From the NCBI GenBank assembly GCA_030674185.1, contig CM060307.1, positions 34,187,798 through 34,251,797 of the forward strand: DNA of 64,000 nucleotides, in the 5' to 3' direction. Source of the DNA: Monoplex corrugatus (lineage: Eukaryota; Mollusca; Gastropoda; Littorinimorpha; Ranellidae). Positions within the stretch are counted from its first letter, which is position 1. Every line of letters starts with the position of its first letter. This document shows positions 10,331 to 23,500 of this stretch, piece after piece. The notes beneath the pieces were generated by a model, which saw only the letters and a program-made list of their open reading frames with translations, was not told the DNA's origin and did no database searches. A program made the position numbers and the translations under genes.

Positions 10331-10874
10331 CATATCATTATGTGTTTGTGTGTAGCTGTGTGTTTTTCAGCGCAAGTGTGTGTACATACAGCTGTCTATG
10401 CAGATGGGAGGGGGTGATGAAGGGCTGAATGTGAGGCGTCAGATGAGAGAATAATGGACATAAACACATATTTCTATGTGAGTAAATGACATAGTTTATG
10501 TGTGTGTATGTGTGTGAGTATGTGTGGCAGATCTGAGAGAATAAAACTAGAAGCAGAAGAGAGGATAATGATAATGATCATGATAATAATAATGATAATG
10601 ATAATACTATATTTTCCAACTGTCATTGTAAGGTATTAGTTATTAGTTAAAAGTATTTCATAGCTAGTTTTTCACACTTGCCCTCTCTGTTTGGAACTAC
10701 AAGATCAATTAATCAATAATATAAGGAAATGAAAGCGTAACATTTGCTATCAATTGAGATAGGAAAGACATAGGTCAGAGAATAGTACTGATGGTGTGTG
10801 TGTGTATACTATTGTGTCACACTGTGTGTACACATGTGACTGTGAGAGAGATAGAGGGGAAGGAGAGACAAAAC

Positions 10875-10895
10875 GTGTGTGTGTGGGTGTGTGTG

Positions 10896-10935
<40 letters not shown>

Positions 10936-11035
10936 AGACAGACAGACAGACAGACAGACAGAGAGAGAGAGTGAGAGGGGACAGACAGACAGACAGACAG
11001 AGAGACAGGCAGGCAGGCAGGCAGACAGACCGACA
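10875..11035. repeat. (TG)n then (ACAG)n compound microsatellite
   Basis: GT repeats to about 10935, then ACAG and GAGA units (GACAGACAGACAGACAGACA) and CAGG units to about 11030. Confidence 0.95.
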
Positions 11036-11271
11036 CAGACTGAGTCACTGAGAAGTGAGATACTGCAATTTCGAGGGTACTTAATACAAAATTTACATAA
11101 GTAGGCCTGCACTAAATAATATATCTATTCCCCAACATGAAGGTACATAGGTCTATGCGAACAGACGTTAGTTAAAATAAACAACACACACACAGGGTGA
11201 CAAGCATGTGCACACACACACAACTGTGACAAACACACACAATCATAAAGGAGAGAAAATCATGCACTTAC

Positions 11272-11330
11272 TTTGGATTTGGGTCTTTCAACAACAGAAA
11301 GCCTTTCAAGAGTACCAGTGCTCTCGAAAA
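11272..11330 (-). other. possible SIL1 5' UTR exon donor
   Basis: On the minus strand, CCAAA|GTAAGTG near 11271 is a good donor about 1.3 kb upstream of the SIL1 ATG exon, whose start carries an acceptor. The 5' boundary cannot be set from sequence. This is a weak, position-based guess. Confidence 0.2.
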
Positions 11331-11334
11331 GAAA

Positions 11335-12560
11335 ATTTACTTAAAACTTATATCTAGTTTCTGTTTGTGTTTCTCATCGAGACTGACTCGACACTGAAAT
11401 ATTCATTATTGAGATCATGCAGACGAAAAAAAGTTTAAAAACAATTCGATGTTAAGTTCCTAATCTATTAAAATGTCACAAATTATCACAAATTTTGTAA
11501 ATCGTCACAAAACCATTAAACTTCAACAAATGTGTGTCATACTATGACTGATACACAGATCATTCATTTATAAATCGAAAAGCTTCACTATTTCATCAGC
11601 AGTAAAACTTGGCGACTCCACATTGTAACACGTCAGCCATTGTACACGCCGTTGAGTTACCAGCTTTATGCTCGGAAATAAACCGAAACAAAATAAATTA
11701 TTTAAAAAGAAAACTGTTGCGTGAGGGAATATATTGAAAAGAAACACTATCCCTCTTTGAAAAAATCATGCTATGAAAATTCAATTCATATAAATAGTAT
11801 ATCATGTGTATTTTTTTGTTGCTTTGATCGGCCACAGCATACTGCGTGGTTTGCAATCGGGGAATCCCCAAACGTATTTTCGTAGCTGTGCAAGTTTGAA
11901 AACCCAACATGGAGGCAGGAGCAGCAACACACGGACAAGACGCAATCAGTCGAAACTGACGCGGCTTGTCAGGCCATTTGAACGATTATTTTTAGGGGGA
12001 AAAACAACAACAACTAAAGATTACTCTCACATGTCTTTAATGTAAACACATGAAAAATCGTAGAGAACAACAACACACACACTCACACACACACACACCG
12101 TATCTGGAAAACCCCATACAGCTCTCTACATACGCAAAAAGCCTTTTGCCAAAACGTGCGCGCCTAGATCTTCGATGATTGAGTCAGTGGTGTAGCAATG
12201 TGAACGCAGACCAAAGACGCTATAAATAGAACTATACTATCTTTGACTCAGACCAAGACTCAGATTCATTCATAGGCCATAAAAATCCAAATAGGGCTGG
12301 TTGTAATAACTACACGTGTAATAAATGACAACGATTTTGTCTTATCACCATCATCGTTAGCAGCAAGAAATTCTGGGGAGAGCTGGAAGGTCATCAGAGG
12401 AAAAAGTCAAGACAAAGAACTGTTTCGGCCGTTTCGGTTCGTTATCAAATATCGACGAGAATAAAAAGTCACTGGGCGCCAAAACATCTAAGAGTCTCAC
12501 TGTTTTCCCAAACGTAGATGTTCAGATCTACTTTGCACACAGACGCGATATTCCAGTGGG
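11335..12560. other. intergenic stretch, no gene seen
   Basis: AT-rich unique sequence between the SIL1 5' region and the repeat at 12575. A short CA run is at 12072-12098. It probably includes the SIL1 promoter, but no TATA box or CpG island can be fixed. No ORF here shows a recognisable domain. Confidence 0.4.
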
Positions 12561-12574
12561 TCAGACGTCGACAC

Positions 12575-13125
12575 CCGTGGGGGATGCCAGCAGCTGTGTC
12601 AGTATGAATAGTATCACCACCTTCTGGAAATTCTGTGCCAGAAATTCCTCTTTTCTGTCACTCTCTTCCTTTCTTTCTTCCTCCTTTGCTTTCTGTCATT
12701 TCTTCCTATCATTTTCTGCCTTAAAGTCTTACGTATTTTCTCTAAGGATTGATAATTGGGTACATGTATTAAATGCGCTTTTGGCTCTATGAGAACGAGA
12801 TATGCGAAAGCAGTTTTAGGTAATTTATGCCCGTTTTTATCTGTTTTAGTGTCTTAAGTTATGTTTAAATTTGTATTCAGGTATGTTTTTTTAAATCCCC
12901 TGTGTGATAAATTGGACGGAGTGGTCAACACTGGGGGCATCCTCTTAGATTATATTGATATTATATTGATAGGCATTGGTATGTGTACCTACTTTTCTTT
13001 TTCTTGTCTTTTCTTTTCTTTCTTTTTTCTTTTTTTTTTTTTCTTTCCAAGAACTGTGTTTTGACGCTGTTATAGCCCTGATATGGCTCTGTGCTGTCGG
13101 CTGGCTTTAAACAACAACAAAAAAC
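12575..13125 (+). mobile_element. ~500-bp interspersed repeat family B, copy 1
   Basis: Begins GGGGATGCCAGCAG with TATGAATAGTATC and CCACCTTCTGGAAATTCTGT. Contains GATTGATAATTGGGTACATG and the GGGGGCATCCTCTTAGATTA block, and ends ATATGGCTCTG...GTCGGCTGGCTTTAAAC with an A/CAA tail. Shared with copies at 26012, 28190, 30430 and 53150. The A-rich 3' tail suggests a retroposed element. Confidence 0.75.
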
Positions 13126-13184
13126 AAAAAAACAAAAAAAAACACACATAAAACGAACAAAACAAACAAAAAATACTAAAATAA

Positions 13185-13560
13185 CGGTAAGACGTCGAAC
13201 TCAAGTTCAGTGCTGCTATCGGAGGGTTTCTGTTCGATCCTGTTTAGGTAGGCTCTACCTCCCGCCTGGTGGGCAACGGGTGGACGTTTTTTTCCGATCT
13301 TTCAGGTCAGCGTGAGTGCAAACCTTTTAGTGCCTAACTTCCTGTGTAGGCCTATACGCGTGCCTGGCATCAAGTATGCATGTCAGTCATTGAGTAACAT
13401 GTCATATCAATGTCTGCTTGTTCATGGAAACCTGAAAACACTCAGCATGCACATCCCCCGAAAACGGAGTATATATAAGATATCTGTGACATATACGCAT
13501 CCGAGAAAAGTTGGAACTCATGATAAAAAAAAAAGAACAAGAAGAACAAAAAAAGGACGT
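13185..13560 (+). mobile_element. tRNA-derived SINE, family A
   Basis: B-box-like GGTTTCTGTTCGATCC, then GGTGGGCAACGGGTGGACGT, TTCCGATCTTTCAGGTCAGC and ACCTGAAAACACTCAGCATG, A-rich end, then a (TG)n tract. Same body as copies at 14200 and 31555. Confidence 0.7.
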
Positions 13561-13569
13561 ATTCTGCAA

Positions 13570-13703
<134 letters not shown>

Positions 13704-13834
13704 CCAATTCCAACAATACCTATCCATATGGTATGTGCTTGCTTCTGACATTGTAAATTATAAATCGTTCTCGTATAACGCAGCAGAGCATGGAGAATTC
13801 AAGTAGTTAGACAAGCTGATTATATCCATCTATG

Positions 13835-14155
13835 CTATTACACAGTCTGCATCTTTGGTGAGCGTTTGTGCTGGGCGTATATATATATATATGTACATGT
13901 ATATACATATACATGTATATATGTTTCATGAGCCAGTTACTGACATGACTTACAGGATCTTTGTGACGTGCATATTTGATTTACTGCATACGTATACACA
14001 TGAAGAGGGCTTAGACACTGGAAGGTCTGCACGCATGTTGAAGTGGGAGATTTGAAAAATCTCCACCCTTTACCCACCGGCGGAGGTGTCTAGGCATATC
14101 GAACCCAGGACCTTCCAATTGGAAGTCTGGCGTCTGCCCTCATGACTATTGACAT
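13835..14155 (-). mobile_element. tRNA-derived SINE, family A
   Basis: Reads, antisense, ATCTCCACCCTTTACCCACC, then ATCGAACCCAGGACC (B box complement) and a tRNA-like head. The reverse complement matches the copy at 14200-14425. An AT/AC dinucleotide run interrupts it at 13878-13922. Confidence 0.75.
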
Positions 14156-14194
14156 ACCTATAGAGATTTTTTTGTCGACTTGCAACCACAAACC

Positions 14195-14430
14195 ATCAAC
14201 AGGTGTGGTGGTTGAGTGGTAAGGACACGGAAGTACCAGTTAGAAGGTGTAGGTTTGAACCTGTGTGGGTACCACCTGGTGGGTAAAGGGTGTAGATTTT
14301 ACCGATCTCCCAGGTTAACATGCACGCAGACCTGCAAGTGCCTGAATTCCCTACGTGTGGATATGCATACAGAACGTCATGGCAATGATCCGAGCGTAAG
14401 CCGTGTCAGTCATTATGTTTGATGGCTTAT
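14195..14430 (+). mobile_element. tRNA-derived SINE, family A (well preserved)
   Basis: A-box-like GTGGTTGAGTGGTAAGGAC and B-box GTAGGTTTGAACCTG lie 33 nt apart, as in a tRNA promoter. The body follows (GGTGGGTAAAGGGTGTAGAT, GATCTCCCAGGTTAACATGC, CATCACACACA). The 3' end runs directly into a (CA)n tract at 14430. Confidence 0.8.
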
Positions 14431-14470
14431 AGGAACATCACACACAAACACACACACACAAACATACACA

Positions 14471-14516
<46 letters not shown>

Positions 14517-14670
14517 GGCACACAAACACACAGATACTCGCACACACATACACTCGCACACACACACATGTACGCACGCACAAGCACACACACTACACTG
14601 ACACACTCATATGCGCGCGCGCACACACATACACACACATACATATACACGCGCGCACACACCAGGCACC
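14430..14670. repeat. (CA)n microsatellite with CG and TA interruptions
   Basis: Imperfect CA repeats with ACAT, CGCA and CGCGCG patches. Begins at the 3' end of a SINE. Confidence 0.95.
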
Positions 14671-14714
14671 CATCATACAGAAGAAAAACAAAACAAAAAC
14701 AAAAAACAGCGGAG

Positions 14715-14985
14715 AGGCCCACTAAAAACGGAGAATGCCGACTGTGCGGCAACGGAACCTCAGAACAGCTTGCGTCAAAATCCACCAGGGACGCGAGTAA
14801 CCGGGATTCGAATCCCGCTCAGACAAGGATTTTTCTCCCCTCTCCTTAAGCGGTGGTCTGGGTGGTAGTATTTTGGATGTGACAGTACATCCACATCCTC
14901 TGTACAATATACACTAAGTGCGCGTTAAAGATCCCATGGTGACAAAATGTTTGTGTACGGAAACATTTCCTTTCATGTTTAAACA
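14715..14985 (+). mobile_element. second SINE-like element
   Basis: Contains the B-box-like CGGGATTCGAATCCCGCTC and further on GCGCGTTAAAGATCCCATGG, a block common in molluscan SINE/MITE elements. Boundaries are approximate. Confidence 0.45.
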
Positions 14986-15099
14986 AAACTACGCACATCT
15001 AGGGGAAAACAAAAAGAGTGTGGAGCCGTACTATGACATGATGCCATACTTTATCTACTGAGAGCAGCACATATTTATACGAAATTTTCCTTTTTCATG

Positions 15100-15165
15100 C
15101 ACACACGCACGCGCGCGCGCGCGCGCGCGCACCACACACACCACCACACACACAACACATACACA

Positions 15166-15199
<34 letters not shown>

Positions 15200-15235
15200 C
15201 ACACACACACACACACACCAACACACACACACCAC
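15100..15235. repeat. (CG)n then (CA)n microsatellite
   Basis: A CG alternating run at 15109-15130 passes into CACACC/CACACA repeats. Both are Z-DNA-prone. Confidence 0.95.
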
Positions 15236-15647
15236 ACGTCAGTATCGAATCTTGAAACAATGGGCGAACATACATAAAAAAAAAACATTGCTCGGAACGC
15301 AACAACAACGACGACACACCACCACCACCACCACCACACAAACAACAACCAATTAATTACAACAACATCCCTGTCAGTTATTTCGAGTACGCTTACCACC
15401 ACTAAGTAGGTTTTGAGTTTCAATGGACAGAGAACAGATTAAGACCATGAACGTCTCAAATGTCAGTTACCCTACATTTACGGCGATCTTTTATAATAGT
15501 TGTGTTCATTAACAAAAAAAATCGTGACTATGATTGATCCAGACTGTGAGATTTCAAGTGAAATATAATGCTTTCCCAGTTCGTTTCATATTCCGTATAT
15601 TTATGGCAATTTTCAGGCTTCACATATTTTCAGCGTGCGCACGCGCG

Positions 15648-15649
15648 CA

Positions 15650-15727
<78 letters not shown>
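15648..15727. repeat. (CA)n microsatellite
   Basis: About 36 perfect CA units after a GCGCAC patch. Confidence 0.97.
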
Positions 15728-15993
15728 CGGTATCTCATTTTCGGGTGCACATGTGCATCTTTCCTAAAATGGTCATGGCTTTCTCAGCTAACATGTCCTA
15801 TGCAAGTACAATCGCCCCGAAAAAAGAACTATTGATTCTGATCAGTGCAGGACGTCTCATGATTGTATGTCTATCGACAAAACGTGTCAGGATTTCTTTG
15901 CTGTTTATGGGTCGTGCTTAAGTGATGTCTTGTTCATGTTTCGGTCCAAAAATAAGTAGTGGATGTAAGACTTTGAGCTGAATGGAAAGAAGC

Positions 15994-15995
<2 letters not shown>

Positions 15996-16077
<82 letters not shown>

Positions 16078-16250
16078 GTGTGTTGTGTGTGTTTGTGTGT
16101 TTTGTGTGTGTTTGTGTGTGTTGTGTGTGTGTGTTGTGTTGTGTGTGTTTGTGTGTGTGTGTTGTGTGTGTGTGTTGTGTGTGTGTGTGTGCACGTGTGT
16201 GTATGTGTGTTTGTGTTTGTGTGTGTGAGTATGTTGTGTGTTTGTGTGAC
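15996..16250. repeat. (TG)n microsatellite, long
   Basis: About 40 perfect GT units, then 170 bp of TGTGTT/TTTG-interrupted repeats. Confidence 0.97.
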
Positions 16251-16872
16251 ACCACCACGATGTCTGCAGCATTAAAAGTTTTCAGTGTTTCCGAACAATA
16301 CTTCAGTCATAAGAAGAAAGTTGAACATAAATTTTAAAACTTTTATCACATGACTACAGAAAATTTTCTCATAAACACACAAGGGACGCAACTTTTACTA
16401 AGACTAAACTTGTTACTGTGAAGCTGCAATTGCTTCCCATGTTGAGTAGCGCAAATTTCCATAATTTTGTTTGGCAGTGAAAGGGGCAATATGCAATATA
16501 CACCCCTGCGACCTGCAATTCTTGGAACTTTTGTATATATTGTCAAGACTTCGTCAGCACGTAGGGTTCAAGTTATGCACGCGTTATGGCATGTGCCAGC
16601 TTATTTTGAATCCATTTGCCGAGTTAATGCATAATGGAATTTTCCGGCACAGGGAGGCTGTCTTTAGAAAACTGAACATTTTTTAATTCTGTAATACTTT
16701 GGTGACCATTGTCTGTAGACAAATTGTATTTTCGTGTCTTTAATTTATCGAGAAAACCAGCATAGAATATAAACGAACACGATTAGAGAGATCTCAAGGT
16801 TCACGGTTATGAAAAATGCAATACTCAACACACACACAGCCACGTGCACGCACACACACACACGCACACACA

Positions 16873-16903
<31 letters not shown>

Positions 16904-17414
16904 TCTCTCTCTCTCTCTGTCTCACACTTTCTCCCCCCCCCTCTCTCTCTCTCAGAGTAATATGTAGTGCAAATTCATCCAGAGCAACGGTGCTGTCTAG
17001 ATTCTCTCTCCCTTATTGGCAATCTATCCCGACGGGGAAATAGCGCAGTTTCAGTTTCCATGTTAATGAAAATCCATCCTAGAATTACTCGATGCTTCAG
17101 TTTTGTCGACGTTTGCATCCCATCTTGCCAGAAAAGGAGTAGAATACGCATGGCTTGACGCATCTTTTGGGAATGTGCTGAGATTTCAATCACCAATGAA
17201 ATTGTTGGACTTGATTTGCCTAGTGAGGGAAAAACACGAAAAGCTCGTGCATTTTGCATGTTCATGGGACGGTGACACACCAATCACCGACAGGCGAATT
17301 TAACCGGATGAGCAACTGAGAACGAACGCAGACGACATCCATTCGACCGGGATAGCTGGCAAGCAGAATACAGATATCTTGTCAATCCATCTGTTCTCTG
17401 CCAGAAAATTCACG
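16250..17414. other. intergenic region upstream of the NPM gene
   Basis: Mostly unique AT-rich sequence. (CA)n then CTCT repeats occupy 16827-16955. The last 400 bp before the NPM start contain more CpG (GACGGGG, ACCGGATGAG, GACGACATCCATTCGACCGG), as expected of a promoter/5' UTR, but no defined core element is visible. Confidence 0.45.
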
Positions 17415-17432
17415 ATGCCTGAACTGACTGTA

Positions 17433-17532
17433 ATGTCCTCTACCGTCCCTTCGCCGTCACGTCTCCGTTCCCGCAAACGAAAATTGTCCAGTATCAATGG
17501 ATATAGCACAGACCCTATTTGCAGTTTTTGGG
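17433..17532 (+). CDS. NPM: NPM exon 1 (start codon)
   Basis: The exon encodes MSSTVPSPSRLRSRKRKLSS and ends CSFWG at donor TGGG|GTAGGT, phase 1. FWG is the first beta strand of every nucleoplasmin core, and it joins GISLTED of exon 2. An in-frame ATG 18 nt upstream (17415) would add six residues (MPELTV). A stop codon lies upstream in frame, so the start is 17415 or 17433. The ORF track frame covering this region on the minus strand is a shadow. Confidence 0.8.
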
Positions 17533-20500
17533 GTAGGTGAGCCTGTGTGAATTGTCTGTCTGTGTGTGTGACTTGAGAATGTTTTAAGCGTACTGCATCC
17601 CTGTTGGCAATATTGGCAATATTGCTTGAACGAATGGACGAAATGTGTAATTTTGTCACGTTAGACCTTATTTTTGACTCGCCCAATTCTGTAAACGTTG
17701 ACATGTTCAAATGTTAAGTGCCGTCATGTTTATGGCAATTGATGTCATTACGGTATGGTAACTTACGCCGTTACGGTGTTAACATTTCCTCGGAAAATTT
17801 CGCGTCGTGCAAAGTTAAGATGCTAGTATGAAATTCGATAGTCTTGCCTTCATTTTGTTTGTTCATCGTTTATCTGCACTTGTTTGTTCATTGTTGGAAA
17901 ACTATCAAATGACCAATGAATTTCCTGTCCGGTAATTTGTCATTTTTTTTAGAGGCTAACACTCGTGCCTATTTAGCAGTCTGGTAAGCCATAAGCCAAA
18001 GAGAGCGGAAAAGGTAGTTCTGCAAATGCAGACGTAGGCCTAGGGCCTAACAGCAATTTGGGATGCGAGGAAACGATCTCGGAGTAACTGTAGAATGTTT
18101 AGAGGGCCTACGATTGACGTCTAAAACTGAACAAAAACTGGAATATTGTAATATGCCAGAATATGGACCTTTGTTTCAAAATCACCTCGAGTTAGTGCAG
18201 TAACCTGTTCGTCGTAGTCAAAAACACGGATTTTTGCTTTATATCTGAAACCGACTGATCACTTCAATAGAGAGTCACATCCGAAACCTACATAACAAGC
18301 TTATGGCATTTTGTGATAGCATATGGAATCATCTAAACGCTGTGACGCTATCATGAGAAAACAAAGTAAACAAATCGCAGAGATATTTCATAAATCTTTG
18401 GCATATTTGTAGCTCTTCCTGAGCTAGGAACACAACCAAGACAGTTATTTACGGTGAAACATGAAGATAGGCCTAGCGAAAGGGATGTGTGGGAGACGAT
18501 CTATCAGATGTCTGAGGTGTGATAACTAAACGCCTATATATGTGGTCATGATCACATCAGATGGGGATCGCCATGGCTCTGGCCAGAACATTATTACGCA
18601 GTTATCAGTTGTTGGGTTAGTGCATGAATGGTAGCATTTTCACATTAAGATTCAGGTCTGTGCACACACGCACACGCACGCACACGTACGCACGCACGCA
18701 CGCACTCGTGCATGCCATCATAATCAAATCTTTGAATACAAAAGTCGCACTGTCTTTTCAAAAGCACATACAACTCAAAATGGAAATATTCAAATAACTA
18801 ATGCATCATGAGTAAAACTAGAGAATCATGTTTGAGGTGGTTAATATGCAAGGATCGATTGAGAAATTGCAAAGTAATCGTCTTAACTAATTTATAACGG
18901 GAGCCGAAACTTAATGCAGCACACTCAACGCACGCACGCACACATAAACTCACGCTTGCATACGCTTATAAAATACGCGTAGTCCCACAGCAGGCCCAAC
19001 ATTGGACATTGTTATAATTATGTAATGAAGAAAAACAAAAAACTAAAACAAAATAAGAGCACACACGGACACGCACAAGCGCACCACCACCCTACATGCA
19101 CATAAAACATACACACATAATTATGGTTATATTCACAGGCGATGCATTTGTCGTTCGCTGTGCCAACCAATTCATTTAGTGGGCGGGCTGGTTCTTTTGA
19201 TAAACCCGTAGATTGAAGATCTAGATATCGAGTTCAGTCCCAGCCCGCAACATTTATTATACTGTTCGCTGACCATCTGAATGTTTCCATCATTTTAGTG
19301 GTTTCAGCTTCGTGTTGCTTAGGAAGCCTTTACCATCCTCCCGCTTGAAGACCTTGCCAGCGCGTGGGGTTTTGTGCAGGCTCAGTCTGACAGGTAATTG
19401 GTGGCAGATTTTGGTAGAGAGCATATAGAATTGCCCGAGTGCGATGAATCTGGATGTGGATAGTTAAGTCGCCTGCCTATTCACCATATATGCGACGGAA
19501 TCACTCTTGAACAAACTCCAGACTCAATAGTGTAAAGTATTGGTGATGTTTATCTCCAGGTATTTCACTGACGGAGGATAACCCAGAGGCGGAATGGAAT
19601 ATGCGAGAGGATGAGGCTGATGAGGAATTCGGGTCAGATCGGGACTACATGATGAATCAGCTCTGCGTGAAAGGGGTAAGGAAACTTTTGTAATTTTAAC
19701 AAGCGGGCAAAGAAACTGTCATTTTAGTAGGCAATAAACGTTGAACGTTTAGTGTTAAACGGCACTTGCCGCACTAAATAACTTAAAGTGTAATGTATAC
19801 AAGGCTGTCTTCATCGTATGTTGTCTCAACCTTCTGTAGATCTAGTTGTTTCTAAGAAAGCAAAACCATGCTTGCATGCTAAAACTAATTGGACCTATTC
19901 GTAGTGCATTCAAAATAACCATTAACGATTTAATATTTCAAGAAAAGATGTTACGGCCTGTAAAACGATCCAGTCGACTGTGGAATGTGTGCAGTTCAAA
20001 TGGGCATTGTGTGTTTCTTTGGTTGGGGTGAGGACAGTAAAAAAAAATTTCCAGGTATCGTGTTAAGTGAAAATCTGACCCAATTTCATAGCATTGTAGC
20101 ACTGGTTTCATAAATGATGCTTAAAACATTCTCTTTAAGAGGAATGCGGCTTGGCAGACATGCACGTAGTTTTTGCTTTTGCTTTGATTCCCGTTTCTGA
20201 TGCAGGCTGCCCTGGGCCATGGTCTCCAGAAGAACCAGGAGCAGGTGGTGGAAGTGGAGACCCTGGACACGAACCAGAAGCTTCTCAAGATTCCCATCGT
20301 CAACATGGTGGCAGGCATCAGTAATATGGTCTGTTTAGAGGAATGTTTGTGGGATATATTTCAACCTTTCAGTCATTTGCCTCTTGCTCTGTGTGCCGAG
20401 TCTGCTGTGGAAACCTGTGAGATTTACCAAGCTGATCCACTCCTGTTTAGATGCCTTATTCGTTACCAAGGCAAACCAACCCGTCTAGAAACTCCTTATT

Positions 20501-23500
20501 TATGATGCCAGAAGCCTGTGATCCTTAACATGACCCATTCCTACATATAGAAGCCTCTGATACTTAACAAATTGACCCGTTCTTCTCTGGAATCCTATGA
20601 CCCTTTCCAAGCTGACCCTTTCATCTCTGGAATCCTGTGACCCTTTTCAAGCTGACCGATTCCTCTCTGGAATCCTTTGATCCTTTCCGAGCTGACCGAT
20701 TCCTCTGGAATCCTGTGACCCATTCATAGCTGACCCATTCCTCTCTAGAATCCTGTGACCCATTCCAAGCTGACCCATTCCTCTCTGAAATCCTGTGACC
20801 CTTTCCAAGCTGACCGATTCCTCTCTGGAATCCTGTGACCCTTTCCAAGCTGACCGATTCCTTTCTGGAATCTGACCCTTTCCGAGCTGACCGATTCCTC
20901 TCTGGAATCCTGTGACCCTTTCCGAGCTGACCGGTTCCTCTCTGGAATCATGTGACCCTTTCCGAGCTGACCGATTCCTGTCTGGAATCCTGTGACTTTC
21001 CAAGCTTACCTATTCCTCTCTCGTGCATAATTTTTTTTATTCTTGAGAATTTACGTTTTAAGTATCGATTTCAAAGGTTTGTTAATCACGTGGAGACAGT
21101 TGATCGTGACTTTGGGTTGAGCGTGTGTGTGGTGTGGTGTGTGTGTGATTTGATGTGGGAAAATATTGGGTTGAAGGCTCAGAAACGGTTGAGGTCGGCT
21201 GACCGAAAGTCTTAACTATAAACCGTGTTTGAATATTTATAGATAAAAATACATACAAATTTCAGTAAAACGAAAGGGCGAGGGGATAGAAAATCTGTTC
21301 TGAATAACTACATTGACATTTGTATATGAACTTTGTATTTACTCATGAACGGTTTGTTTCCATTTTCGTATTTTAACCAACCCTGATCTTTCACAGACAA
21401 ATTTGAACCTGGAGTTTACCGATAAGTACAAGGTGATATTCCGACTGAAATCTGGCACGGGACCCGTCTTCCTCCACGGCTGCTGCTATCAGGGTGAGTA
21501 TATGGGACAATGGTGGTGCTGGAGGTGAATCGGTGATGTTGTCGGCTGTGTTAAACAGTATTTTCATTTGATTAATTCAACTTTGATACGTTGTCAAAGA
21601 TCTACGTCAGGAACAAGAAGTTGGTCCCGTAGTGATTTTGGATATTTCGAAGATGTATAGAACTATGATATAAAGGGAGACAACCAATTTGTGTCAAGTG
21701 AACTGACCTTTCCTGTAAAAAGTAAGCTATTTAGTTCTTGGTGAATTATTTTAAAATTGAACATAAGAGAACTGATTTTGAGATGGTGGGGTGGGGGAGA
21801 GGTATTCCCGGCGTTGATGGATTTTGGATCAATTTCACAGTCACTGCATGGTAGTAGTTTACTGTTACTGGTTTATAATTTCACGAAATTACTAAGTTTC
21901 TAAGTTTCTGATACTTGTCATTGAAGAAATCGGCTGCCAGAGGATTTGAGATTCTGAAATAATGTAGAAAAGTTTTTTTTATTATACAGAGGCGATTTCG
22001 ATAATTCTCTTGTGAATTAGTTTTGATGCTTGTGCATTGTTGGGGTGGCTGGCAGATGCATATTTTTCTTGATTGCGCATCATTTTTGAGATAAGATGTT
22101 TCATTATGACGAATATCCTTTCAACAAAAATGATTATGCTGAGCTAGTTTTATTTACTTGTCATTGTGAGTCTGTTACATCACGAGTCATGACAATCTTA
22201 AGTACCAGGGAGGTGTCCAGACCAACAGTCAACAGCAGAAGAGAAATAGTTTACGTCAGGATTTTAACGGCAATAGTGGTGGCCACAGTGAACAGAATAG
22301 TAAAAAGCAGGACCATCAGCTTCACCAAGTACAGATGTACAAATAACTCGTAGTTTTCATCTTCTATGGATATAACAATTGCACAGTTTGCTGGCTTGGC
22401 AGATTCAGCCTTTGGAGACGAACGCTTGAGGAGACCGCTGCTTAAGTCGTACCAACGTAAGAGGGTGAATAAAATACGTGACAAGATCATCCAAAAGCTT
22501 GGTTGATCCACCGAACGGCTTATTGCAGAGATTTGTGAAGCGTCGCAAGCTTGCATGGTCATCGCCTGCAATAATGCATTCAGACCATGCGGGGTACCAT
22601 GAAAGAAGTTGTCGAGGTCGACACCCCTCCGGATACTATGGAAAGCTGTCATCGATACCAAGAGCTGGATGGCTGGATTAGTCACGAAATGCCTGAACTT
22701 ATTACTACTGCATTACAGACCTGTCTGCGACTGCTTCACACAAGTTTCCCTGACAGCGATAGTTAAGGATTAGTAGTGCCACATGCAAGGAGGCGCTTTG
22801 GCCACAGTCGAATTTAACATCGGGCAAAAAACTTGCACCATCCAGCAACTATACTCGAAAAAGAATCGATGCAGTCCATACACGGCGTACTATTGCGTGG
22901 TTCCATAGCTTCGTTGGAGTTTGTCAGGGTTGTCTTGTCTTTCACACTTTTCAAGGGGAGTTCGTCAGGGCTGTCTTGTTTTCCTACACTTTTCAAGGGG
23001 AGTTCGTCAGGGTTGTATTGTTTCCCAAACTGTTCAAGGGGAATACGTCAGGGCTGTCTTCTGTCTCCCACACTGTTCAAGTGGAGTTGTCGGACTGAGC
23101 TGTCTTGTCTCCCACACTGTTCAAGTGGAGTCTGTCAGGAGCTGTCTTGTCTCCCACACTTTTCAAGGGGAGTTCAGTCAGGCTGTCTTGTCTCCCACAC
23201 TGTTCAAGGTGAGTTCATCAGGGCTGTCTTGTCTCCCACACTTTTCAAGGGGAGTTCATTAGGGCTGTCTTGTCTCCCATACTTTTCAAGGGGAGTTCGT
23301 CAGGGCTGTCTTGTCTTTCACGCTTTTCATCACACTAAACATGACGGACGTACTTGAGGATCATGCCAACAGGGTCAGCATTGAAAACTATAACACTTCA
23401 GGAAATAAGAGGGAAGCAGGGAGAATTTTTTTAAAAAACTCGTGTAGGTGTAGTTGCGGGGTATAAAGGTAGGCTTGGGCATTCCTTTTTTGGGGAAATG

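Noticed and set aside
14195..14290. Functional tRNA gene
   Set aside because: A- and B-box-like motifs exist but the cloverleaf does not close and the body continues as a SINE with other copies nearby.
22251..22685. 144-codon minus ORF
   Set aside because: No recognisable domain, no family match from inspection and no splice signals in phase; kept only as an intron note.
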